From Crambe crambe (taxonomy: Eukaryota > Porifera > Demospongiae > Poecilosclerida > Crambeidae), in NCBI GenBank assembly GCA_963924555.1, contig OZ004581.1:5867338-5931337 (forward strand): a DNA stretch of 64,000 bases, read 5' to 3'. Position 1 is the first letter of the stretch. Each line of letters starts with the position of its first letter. A model generated the notes under the pieces. It was not told the origin of the DNA. It did not search any database and saw nothing but the letters and a program-made list of their open reading frames with translations. A program made the translations under genes and the position numbers. Below, in pieces: positions 56,080-64,000 of this stretch.

Positions 56080-56572
56080 AAAAATTTCTTCTAAATAAAA
56101 AGTGAAGTAGGTATAGCCATAAAATTTAGCTGCATTATTACTATTCCTATTACTCCTAGCCCTCCTAATTTCAATAGCTAACCACACCTAGATCCTACTT
56201 CACTCCCCCTTCAGCAACAAGTGAGTCAAGTAACCCCTTACCGTACCCATCACCAAACTCAAGAACCACAGCAATATTACAAAACTATTCCACTCCTAGG
56301 CCTCCTAAATGGTGTGGTTATTGAAATTAGGAGGCCTAGGAGTGAAGTAGGAATGGTAGTTTTGTAATATTGCTGTGGTTCTTGAGTTTGGTGATTGGTA
56401 CGGGTAAGAGGTTACTAGACTCACTTGTTGCTGAAGGGGGAGTGAAGTAGGATCTAGGTGTGGTTAGCTATTGAAATTAGGAGGGCTAGGAGTAATAGGA
56501 ATAATGCAACTAAAATTTATGGCTATCCCTACTTCACCTTTTAGAAATTTTTTGTGCTCATAGCTAAAAAGC
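56080..56572. repeat. Palindrome of about 490 bp, 86 bp before the caspase exon
   Basis: The arms of about 235 bp mirror around 56,318: AAATTTCTTCTAAATAAAAA-like outer ends, CCTCCTAATTTCAATAGCTA / TAGCTATTGAAATTAGGAGG, and GGTTCTTGAGTTTGGTGATT against AATCACCAAACTC-type sequence. In intron RNA it would form a long double-stranded stem close to the acceptor at 56,657. A half copy is at 5,018-5,235. Confidence 0.85.
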
Positions 56573-56657
56573 TATAGGAAGTGCTACCAATGGTACCACA
56601 CTTTCTGAGTGTGTGTGGTATATTCATGTACAGTAATTGCATGTATTAATTTTATAG

Positions 56658-57458
56658 ATAACGTGGTGAAGTCTACAAAAAAAATTGGTGCTGTTATCAT
56701 CCTGACAAATCCTGCCCCTGGTGCACATGTCGATGGTAAAAGATTCAAAGAGGCTTTCATGGATTTGAATTTTGATGTCTACTGGACGCACGGAGCTAGT
56801 AAAAGAGATTTGGAAAGATATATAGAGAATATCAAGGAGCTTAAAAAAGAATCATTCAAGACATATCGTTGCTTAATCTTCATATTTTCTTGTCATGGAA
56901 AACGAGATCAGGATGGTGATATCTTGTGCATGAGAGAAGATAACGTAAAGGTTTACAAGGATAAAGATGTAATCCGACCTTTATTCCCTGAGGAAGTTGA
57001 GGATGGTCTTATATTTACAGATATTCCAAAGGTCTTCCTTTTTGAAAGTTGTCGTAGATGTGAAGATTATAATGGTGAGCAGAAGTATATTGAAGTACCA
57101 ATGGAATCAAAGATTGGACTACAACAAACGGCACCAGCAAGAATGGTAACAGTTGGCAATATTCGCAAACAAACGGCACCAGTAGTGCCAAAAATGGTAA
57201 CAGTTGCAAAAGGAGGCAATTATCTCGACTTCCATGCTACAAATGAGGGGTACTTAGCATACGGAGACAGAAATGAGGGTTATTTGTGCCAAGAAATTGT
57301 TAATCTGATGAATCTAGATTCCAAATTTTTGTATTCCTTTGAACTTCTTCTTATGCAAGCAAGTATAAATCTATTCAAAAGAGAAAAAGATAAGGTGGTT
57401 CAACCAGTAAGGATATCATTGCTTGACCAGCATATTAACTTGCATCCAGACACTGATG
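56658..57458 (+). CDS. Gene 2, caspase-like cysteine peptidase exon
   Basis: Acceptor TTTTATAG|ATAACG and donor GATG|GTAAGT, both phase 1, with 267 codons open. Residue numbers count from the D of DNVVKST. The p20 part has IGAVIILTNP, GKRFKEAFMDLNFDVYWT, catalytic His80 in FIFSCHGKRDQDGD and catalytic Cys132 in KVFLFESCRR (caspases usually QACRG). The p10 part has NYLDFHATNEGYLAYGD and continues through a helix and PVRISLLDQHI. Between them is a linker with two QTAP...MVTV repeats, where processing would be expected. The catalytic dyad is intact. The basic residue that gives caspases their Asp preference (SWR motif) reads AYG, so specificity may differ. A CARD-like exon upstream gives an initiator-caspase layout. 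Confidence 0.88.
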
Positions 57459-57518
57459 GTAAGTATATGTTAGTATGGTGGGTATAATATAATGATGCTG
57501 AACTTTTTTCTTTTGAAG

Positions 57519-57562
57519 GTAATGTGGAGGATATATTGAAGGAAATAAAGCATTCAAGCTGA
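57519..57562 (+). CDS. Gene 2, last exon
   Basis: Acceptor TTTTCTTTTGAAG|GTAATG joins the caspase exon in phase 1 and encodes NVEDILKEIKHSS then TGA at 57,562. The intron is only 60 bp. An ATTAAA at about 57,681 may be the polyadenylation signal. The frame continuing without splicing ends at 57,487. Confidence 0.72.
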
Positions 57563-58584
57563 AATCCTTGACAACTGTAGTTGCTAGCTATAGCTAATTT
57601 TACCTCCTTTTTTGAGTAATGCTCCTATGATAGACTAATTTTTAGTATTGTGTATGCTCTTTATATTATATTATTTGTTATTAAATAGAGTCTCTGGTGG
57701 TCAGGAACTGAGCTGAAGGGCTATTATGTAGCTATGAGCAATTTACATAATATTATGTCACAGTATAGCATAGTGCTTGTGAACATGTTCCTCCTCCCCC
57801 CACAACACAAGAGCAGAGATTTGGCACAACTAGAATGATGCTATTCATCTGCTACTTTTCTGCTAATATTTTACAGTAGACATGAAATTCAGTTGCATTT
57901 AAGCCAGCTGTTCCTCACTTTATTGCCAATTAGAAGTCACAGCCACCTATCTGAAACAAATCAGCTGTGTAGGGTTCATGAACAAGAGTTGAGTAACTCC
58001 TTACCCATCACCAAACCCTCCCAATTTCGATAACCACACCATATTCTCTCTTGGGCTAGTTATCCTGGGAGCAAAGTAGACTAGTTAGGACAATAAACCT
58101 GATGACTGATCTAAGTAGCTAAGTCAGTATTTTGCTGCAATGGAAGAGTTATAATTATAGCTAGTTAGTGTATTCATTTTGTGCATAATAAGTAGATCTT
58201 GAACCACAGCACCCACTATAGGCGTTGCCGACCCTTTACCTTCCCCCAACTACCATTCAATAAAGGAAGGTAACGCCAACTACTTGTAAGCTATTATGTA
58301 GCTATCAAAGAAGCATTTTCTGTGTCATAGCTACCTACAGATTTTCCACCAAAAGCATAAGGTATGGGGATTCTATAGATTTTAAAAGAGCAAAAAATAG
58401 CTAGTTGTTGTGTAGGTTAGGAAAGCAGAAATTATATCACAAACTAAATCTCACAAAACTACACCTAAGGCTATAACTAGCTCTATATGCATCCTGGATT
58501 GTTGGGTTTCTTGAATCTCTCTCATTGGAGGAATGATTTCGATGCTCCAATTCTTTTTTGAAAACTGTACATTATATTATTTAC

Positions 58585-58620
<36 letters not shown>

Positions 58621-58782
58621 TCTCAAAATATTCTGATAACAGTTTACTAAATAATCATAATATATTAGCTACACCCCACAAGTTCGGATGTGATAGAAAT
58701 GAGAAGTAACTGAGAACTATCAATAAAAAATTAAAAAATAAATAAATACATGATAACTAAAATAATAATTAACCTAAGCTGC
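57563..58782. other. 3' flank of gene 2; no gene seen
   Basis: AT-rich DNA with a repeat scrap near 58,000 (GAGTAACTCCTTACCCATCA, related to family B) and an (AAT)n run at 58,586-58,619. I see no coding signal. Confidence 0.5.
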
Positions 58783-59578
58783 TATGGAGCAGAATCAGTG
58801 TCAAAATTAGCTTTAGTGATTATTTGTGTCTTTTATCTTTTTGGTATTATTATTTGCATTTTTGTAGTGCAGTGAATATATGTTTAGCTACTGCAGTGGG
58901 ATCATTCTAGCCACTGCAGTGAAAAAAAGTTCACTGCAGTAATAATAGCTACTGCAGTGAAAAAAAAGTTTACTGCAGTAATAATAGCTAGCTATACTGC
59001 AGTGAAAAAAAAAACAGTTTACTGCAGAATAGCTATAGCTACTGCAGTGAAATGAATGAACTTAGTAGTTAAGTCTGTGGAGATCCGTTGTCATGATAGC
59101 TTATATGGTTTTTGCAGCCATTAGTGGGCAAGGGTATAGCTAGTAGTACTCTGTGTCAGTCTGTCTGTTACAACTATTCCGCAGCCAGCGGCACTTACCA
59201 TGCTTCCAACTTCAGTCTCAACGACGTCTAAACAATACTCTCGAGTGTTTATATTGAGCGGATTTTGCATGCTTAATCATACTTGCATGTGCAGTTCTCC
59301 AAGCAGTATATTTTTACATGCAGGCACTGATGATAATTTAAAATGAGAATGTGGAGTCCGTATTACAGACACTGCTCAATTATAATAACATTAATAACAT
59401 CCTATATTGTGATCTTTGGTGCAGTGGTTCTAGATACAGCTTAACCTCGAACCCAACCTCTTTTTTTCCAAAGGAAGCTGGGTTCACGCCCACTAGTACA
59501 TTTTCCCCATAGACGAGCCGTTGAATAAATCCTCATAATTATATTCAACGGTATACTACGCATGCGCAGACTAGCCTA

Positions 59579-59836
59579 CACAGCGAAAAATCTACAACTT
59601 GTAACAGGTCTGGACTGCCCCACATACCAGTTATGACCTGTGTACAGGTCTGTAACGGGTCAGTAAAATCTACAAGTCTGTAACAGGTCTGTATTTTTGG
59701 ACTGTATCAGACCTGCTGCCCCACCAACTGCCTACAGATCAAAAATTAGTACTTCCGGTGCCTAGGATTTACGGATTTTTATTCTGTTACATACCTGTTA
59801 CAGAATGCTTACAAGTTGTAGATTTTTCGCTGTGAT
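59579..59836. repeat. MITE with terminal inverted repeats, nested in the TIR element
   Basis: It starts CACAGCGAAAAATCTACAAC and ends in the mirror GTTGTAGATTTTTCGCTGTG. The interior repeats TGTAACAGGTCTG and TGTAACGGGTC. It is non-coding. The flanks are TA on the left and ATA on the right. Confidence 0.85.
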
Positions 59837-59879
59837 ATCATCAGTCCAGTCTTTCCACTGCTATGAGTTCATCAGGGGA

Positions 59880-60252
59880 TATAGTGGACTCTCCACTACT
59901 CAGTGTCCACACTTATTGGTCCATCCCAGTCTATTCCAAAATCTACATCAACCTATAATAATAAAGTATGCATAATTAGCTATTTCAAACTGGTGGTTCC
60001 ATCCATGCCTGCCGTGTGTGGGTAATTATGCAAATTTCTGCAGTACTGCACTGGATCAGCATGTATTCCCCCATTGGGATTCAGCATCCCCCACATTACT
60101 GTGAAATCTGTGAGAGGTGATGGGATCAGCTCATCCACATGTTTCCAGACGCTAAGTCTACCAGTGTTTGAATCGATACAGTCTTTGGCAATGGCTTTGG
60201 ATAGTGTGATAACAGGCACTTCATTCACAACCACAAATTTGTCATTATACAC
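59880..60252 (-). pseudogene. Decayed coding fragment of unknown family
   Basis: The minus frame reads AKDCIDSNTGRLSVWKHVDE, SPLTDFTVMWGMLNPNGGIH and PHTAGMDG. After a stop at about 59,975 it continues with VDVDFGIDWDGPISVDTE. The composition looks like real protein rather than antisense noise. I do not recognise the family. It lies inside the TIR element and may be captured host or transposon sequence. Confidence 0.35.
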
Positions 60253-60267
60253 TTTGAAATCGAATCT

Positions 60268-60346
60268 CTTGATTAGTGCTTGTCATATTGAACTGATTTA
60301 CAAGAAAATTGGTGAAGGTGGTTTTGGTTGTGTTTATGCTGGTTTA
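60268..60346 (+). pseudogene. Protein-kinase glycine-loop fragment
   Basis: The plus frame reads ELIYKKIGEGGFGCVYAG, the ATP-binding P-loop (GxGxFGxV) that starts a kinase domain. The catalytic Lys region and the rest of the domain do not follow. It looks like a fragment of a kinase exon captured between the TIRs. A chance match to GEGGFG-type repeats is less likely given the flanking IYKK and VYAG. Confidence 0.5.
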
Positions 60347-61339
60347 TGGTACTGTTATTATTATTATTGTACCTGTTGTTAGTGCCACACTCCTTAATAA
60401 TTCTTGCGAATATTATTCCTTCTCCAAATCAGTCTTGGGAATTTATTATTTTTTTTGAGAAAATAAAATTCTGGAATAATTATACAGCAGGGCCTACTAT
60501 GACGAAGCTCAATGGCTACTTCAACCCCAAAAAGCACGTCACAAGTTCTGAAAAGACAACTGCTCAGTTTGCAAGCATGGCTGAGGAAACTATAGCTTCT
60601 ACTAATCACCATTAGTCGTTATTGTGCATGGAGCCATGCATGCATTCATGAAAAATAATATTATTGTTAGAATTATTTTTAGCATGGCTGTAATAACCTC
60701 AGGCTCAGTATACACAGCTGTAGATAGCTACACTATAATTATAGCCTTTAACCCACCTTCCTTTTCCTTTGGAAAAAAAGAGGCATGCATGGAAGCTGTA
60801 TACACATGTATAGAGTATATAGCTAGCTAGAACCACTGCATCAACAGTCACAGTATAAAATTCATGAAAATAATAATTATTGTTTATACTTTAGCATGGC
60901 TGCAAAACCATAAGCTATTATGACAACGGATCTGGGTAGAACACCACCGACTTAGCTACTAAGTTCATTCATTTCACTGCATTACTGCAGTAAACTGTTT
61001 TTCACTGCAGTAGCTATTAGCTATTAGCTATACTGCATGCATGCAGTTTTTCACTGCAGTAGCTATTATTACTGCAGTAAACTGTTTTTCACTGCAGTAG
61101 CTATTATTACTGCAGTAAACTGTTTTTCACTGCAGTAGCTATTATTACTGCAGTAAACTGTTTTTCACTGCAGTAGCTGCAGTAGCTAGACATATTTTCA
61201 CTGCACTACAAAAATGCAAATAATAATACCAAAAAGATAAAAGACAAATAATCACTAAAGCTAATTTTGACACTGATTCTGCTCCATAAGCTGCCGTCTA
61301 TCTATTAACTATCACTCACCCACCTTTGATAAATTACAA

Positions 61340-61525
61340 ATAAAGGAAAAAATATTTATTCTAAATAAAAAAAGAGAAGTAGGGATGACTGTGTACGGTT
61401 CAAAAAAGTTCAGCAACAAGAGAGTGAACTTCAGTCAAGTAACCCCTTACCCATCACCAACTACGAGCCAACTATTCCTACTTCACTCCCATGATGAAAT
61501 ATAAAGGGAGTGAAGTAGGAATAGT
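61340..61525. repeat. Foldback family B, copy 3
   Basis: GAGAGTGAACTTCAGTCAAG, TAACCCCTTACCCATCACCA and ACTACGAGCCAACTATTCCT match the 25.65-kb copy. GGAGTGAAGTAGGAATAGTA mirrors the inner end. The right arm is truncated. Confidence 0.75.
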
Positions 61526-61660
61526 ACTTCTCCAGAAAATCCATACCCTTCTTTTACCTTACTAAAGATTTATAGTGACACCATTCATTGCACTAGCTAT
61601 AGTCATAGATAGCTAGCAGTTAGTTCTCATCTACTACCAGTTGCTATCATGCACTTGCAG

Positions 61661-61826
61661 TTAATGTGGACACTTCATACTCAGGTTGAACTTCGCTGGA
61701 AGGAATGTTGTGAACTTCCAGAGGGTAGCAGAACGATCAAATGGCAGTTGTCTCTGAGAACATCACACTCCTTATCATCTGCCATTAATATTCTGAATCA
61801 AACCGAGTGTATAGTCACTACAAGTG
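61661..61826 (+). CDS. Gene 3, Kelch-like exon 1
   Basis: Acceptor CACTTGCAG|TTAATG and donor AGTG|GTATGG (phase 1 exit). Only one frame stays open; it encodes LRWKECCELPEG then SSAINILNQTECIVTTSG. The W-x-x-CxxLP spacing and the following strand pattern resemble half a Kelch repeat, and the next exon clearly continues one. Kelch propellers bind proteins, and here they probably sense or hold a partner. The N-terminal exons are not found. Confidence 0.5.
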
Positions 61827-62121
61827 GTATGGAAAAATATGCATTCAACTGAGGTGTTTGTGCAGGGGAAGTGATCATTGCAGTTGTAAAACCTCTACCT
61901 CGTAAATGTTTATCTGTAAAATGCACCATCCATGATGGGATCTTGTATATACCATACTTGATGGGAGGTTATAAACACAAAGCAACTTTTTATTTTACTG
62001 CAAATTAGACTCTCTCCTGTTATCCTTACAATCTAATAAATGATACTCTGTGGAAAACTTCTCAAGTCCCCTCTCTACTTCTTAAGTTGTGTGACATTTC
62101 ATCATCATCTTGTGTCTGTAG

Positions 62122-62318
62122 GAGGATCCTTCTCCTTCCTCTTCTCTCCCTCCTCTAATATCCATGCCTACTCTTCCTTCAGTCAATCCTGGGGGACTTG
62201 CCGATTGAACTTTTTTCCACTGCCTCCACTGTCATCTCAACAGGAGAACTGGTGGTGATAGGTGGAACTGATGGACTATTATCACGCACTCACAAGATAT
62301 TCAAGAAATCATTAAAAG
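62122..62318 (+). CDS. Gene 3, Kelch exon 2, with a one-base frameshift
   Basis: Acceptor TGTGTCTGTAG|GAGGAT joins exon 1 in phase 1 and donor AAAAG|GTGAGG exits in phase 1. The first half reads FLFSPSSNIHAYSSFSQSW and the second half, in a frame one base off, LPIELFSTASTVIS and TGELVVIGGTDG. That is a typical Kelch order (W, LP, then LVVIGG). The shift falls at a run of five G (about 62,190); one more G would restore the frame. It is either a real lesion or a homopolymer error. Confidence 0.6.
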
Positions 62319-62712
62319 GTGAGGATAATCCCTGTAACGAATCAATGAGCAATAATATTATGTCAGCTACTGATGACTCTTAATTGATGCCTTCATAACA
62401 TATTCCAGGGTAGTGGAGTAGTTTCATAGCACTAACTATGGAGGGAAATGATTAGTTGAGAAAAAAATTTTTTTGTGATTCAACGAGATTAAAGTGTGAA
62501 CCACATTATAAATATTTTCTCACACAAAAACCCATGGGTATGCGGCATTATGCTATTAGCCGACACAGCCATGGTTGCTAACTGACTGTACTGTAGGCAT
62601 GTCACCAAGTGCATGACAGTATCCTGATTGAAGTTGGAGCTGTTTATTAATTTATATTCTATAGTTTGAGCATTAACCAAAATTAAAATTCTGTTTTTCT
62701 ATATCCTCACAG

Positions 62713-62990
62713 TGTCCCCATTCAACCTTGACAGTCAATTCAGCATGCCTGCATTCTCCAAATTACAGTATCCAGGAGTCCAGATCATGATATCACTCAA
62801 GGCAGTCCACAATCAACTAACAGCACACATTGGAGTTAGTGTAGCTGCATACCACGAAGACCCTGAAGAATGTGTTAAGAAGGCTATCACTGAGTGGAAT
62901 TCTGAAAGGAGCCATCTCCCTCATACTTGGAATTCACTACTATCAGTATTGAAGGACTTAAATTTAGAGGAACTGTGTCAGCAGATTGTG
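62713..62990 (+). CDS. Gene 3, death-like-domain exon
   Basis: Acceptor TATCCTCACAG|TGTCCC joins in phase 1 and donor GTG|GTGAGT leaves in phase 0. It encodes VQIMISLKAVHNQLTAHIG and HEDPEECVKKAITEWNSERS, then PHTWNSLLSVLKDLNLEELC with QQIV. The ending (tW..LL..L...nL..L...I) is the helix 5-6 signature of invertebrate death domains. The start is less typical, so helices 1-3 are uncertain. With the Kelch exons upstream this gives Kelch followed by a death-like domain. Confidence 0.6.
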
Positions 62991-63101
62991 GTGAGTTTAT
63001 TACTTTGGTGGGGGGGGGGGGGGGGGGGGAGGGGAATAAAGTGGGCCATAGCCCCTCTTTTAAAATAATAATTATTATACATCTCTGCTTATTTTTCTCA
63101 G

Positions 63102-63110
63102 CTAACATGA
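63102..63110 (+). CDS. Gene 3, possible last exon (two codons and stop)
   Basis: A good acceptor (TATTTTTCTCAG) is followed by CTAACATGA, which in phase 0 gives Leu-Thr-stop. A poly-G tract (about 63,010-63,029) sits in the 111-bp intron. The Penelope-like element begins a few bases downstream, so the 3' UTR is disturbed. Confidence 0.35.
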   Translation, partial: LT

Positions 63111-63204
63111 TAAAAATTCAATAGAATTAGTTCTCATAAAATTAGCTTATGAAACAAACCACCAACGTTTTGACCAGAATACTCTAGCCTTCATCAGGGT
63201 AATA

Positions 63205-63590
63205 CTAAAAATGCACACATATATTTATGCTTGTTATCTTGACAACGCACATGCATATGCCTATGGATATCCATAATATAGGATGATGACTACTCCAGGC
63301 ATGATCAGCAACTGCAGACTTTTCTTGTTCTCCTTGCAGGCAAGCTTCCTTATGCTCCTTCAATCTAGTTTCCAGCATTCTCACCGTTCCACCAATGTAA
63401 AATTTTCCACAACTACAAGGTACCCTGTAAACAACATTAGAATTTTGGTCAGATGGCAACTTATCCTTAACCTTAGAAAGTTTGGATCTCAAACTAACCC
63501 CTGATCTAAAAACAACCTTAATATCAATTTTTCTGCAAACCCTCCTAATGTCTTCACTAAGGCCTTTAACATATGGAATTATTATTTGTT
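63205..63590 (-). pseudogene. Penelope-like GIY-YIG endonuclease
   Basis: The minus frame reads IIIPYVKGLSEDIRRVCRK, a basic linker (SLRSKLSKVKDKLPSDQ), then the nuclease: VVYRVPCSCGKFYIGGTVRM with the paired Y...YIG strands, and LETRLKEHKEAC with the catalytic Arg and following helix. A frame change at an A-run (about 63,590) separates it from the RT part. In full elements this nuclease nicks the target to prime reverse transcription. Confidence 0.85.
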
Positions 63591-63833
63591 TTTTTTTCTT
63601 TCTTCCCTATTACTACTATTTTCCCTAGGTTTTGGTGCTATGGGATTTAAAGTTGCAGAGAGAAAGGCTTCTGGGTAATCATTATTAGCAAAAACTTTTT
63701 TAAGATGCATATGTTCCTTAACTAAGTCCTCTTCATGTGTAGTAACCCTCGTGGCTCTATCATATAAGCTTTTAATAACTCCCCTTTTTACATGTATTGG
63801 AGGTTGTATGTGTTGTATGTGTTGGTGGTGTAT
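63582..63833 (-). pseudogene. Penelope-like reverse transcriptase, C-terminal end
   Basis: The minus frame reads IHVKRGVIKSLYDRATRV then EEDLVKEHMHLKKVFANNDY and P, the conserved thumb-side end of Penelope-like RT. The catalytic palm is missing because the element is truncated. The frame's upstream end runs into the inverted terminal sequence at about 63,835. Confidence 0.75.
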
Positions 63834-64000
63834 TTCATAAGTTAATTTTATGAGAACTAATTCTATTGAATTATTATACATGATTGTGACGTTTCTGTTG
63901 TAGCTCTAGTTTGCTTATTCATCAGGTGATTCCATAGCAACTTTCATTGGATTTTTGGCATAAAAGACACAACTTTGTAGCTAGGCTGGCATTATGTGCA

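Larger units (their letters stand above)
58783..61288. mobile_element. TIR element of 2.5 kb with subterminal ACTGCAGT repeats
   Basis: The left arm 58,783-59,120 is the reverse complement of 60,897-61,288: TATGGAGCAGAATCAGTGTC outside, GCATTTTTGTAGTGCAGTGA in the middle and TATGGTTTTTGCAGC inside. Within each arm a unit of about 38 bp with two ACTGCAGT boxes and a poly-A (GTGAAAAACAGTTTACTGCA) is repeated three to five times. The centre holds a smaller MITE, a decayed minus-strand coding fragment and a kinase-loop fragment, but no recognisable transposase. Confidence 0.8.
63117..63870 (-). mobile_element. Penelope-like retroelement, 5'-truncated, with inverted ends
   Basis: The minus strand encodes the end of a Penelope-type reverse transcriptase and a GIY-YIG endonuclease. 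A 3' tail follows that matches the solo end at 17.2-17.4 kb. The ends are inverted: TTCAATAGAATTAGTTCTCA at the left and TGAGAACTAATTCTATTGAA at the right. The tail at 63,167-63,197 carries the hammerhead-like CTGATGA box with a damaged GAAA box. From 63,871 to 64,000 nothing more is recognised. Confidence 0.85.

Noticed and set aside
1..64000. tRNA, rRNA or snRNA genes
   Set aside because: No A/B-box pair with a cloverleaf, and no rRNA or snRNA signature, was seen on either strand by eye. A covariance-model scan would be needed to be sure.

Overview
The window looks like animal nuclear DNA. It is AT-rich, its genes are built from short exons with GT/AG introns, and more than half of what can be recognised is transposon-derived. 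Death-fold domains joined to different effector domains, a kinase-loop fragment of the sponge type, Penelope-like, Gmr1-like, copia and gypsy elements and many foldback repeats together suggest a marine invertebrate, most likely a demosponge. A cnidarian is not excluded. I found no rRNA, tRNA or CRISPR array.

Layout. From 1 to about 17 kb there is no gene I can defend, only tandem, inverted and microsatellite repeats plus one odd split coding fragment (15.26-15.70 kb). A possible first exon lies at 17.05 kb. At 19.8-23.1 kb a gypsy element with intact LTR ends and a 5-bp target duplication sits inside an older foldback repeat. Gene 1 (+ strand) has a small exon and a death-domain exon at 25.0-25.5 kb, then a 12-kb intron. 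That intron holds a broken death-domain paralogue, a Gmr1-like fragment, a hAT fragment and a nearly full-length Gmr1-like retrotransposon (31.4-36.8 kb). The gene resumes with a 1.26-kb exon for a subtilisin-like (S8) peptidase that ends at 39,029. From 39 to 50 kb lie a copia element with a second LTR element and a MITE nested in it, foldback repeats and a gag-only LTR element.

Gene 2 (+ strand) has a CARD-like exon at 50.6 kb, a 21-bp mini-exon, a caspase-like exon at 56.7-57.5 kb and a short last exon. Its large intron contains a 4.2-kb hairpin-tipped foldback element and a 490-bp palindrome. After a 2.5-kb TIR element (58.8-61.3 kb), gene 3 (+ strand) encodes Kelch-like sequence followed by the C-terminal half of a death-like domain (61.7-63.1 kb). 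The window closes with the 3' part of a Penelope-like element.

How the genes fit together. Gene 1 (death domain + S8 peptidase), gene 2 (CARD + caspase-like peptidase) and gene 3 (Kelch + death-like domain) share one strand, and nearly all their junctions are phase-1 introns, the phase that lets domains be shuffled without breaking the frame. I infer a small cluster of death-fold adaptor/protease genes that could act in cell-death or immune signalling. Exon-to-exon joins are inferred from splice sites and reading phase only. The 5' ends of all three genes are missing from my models.
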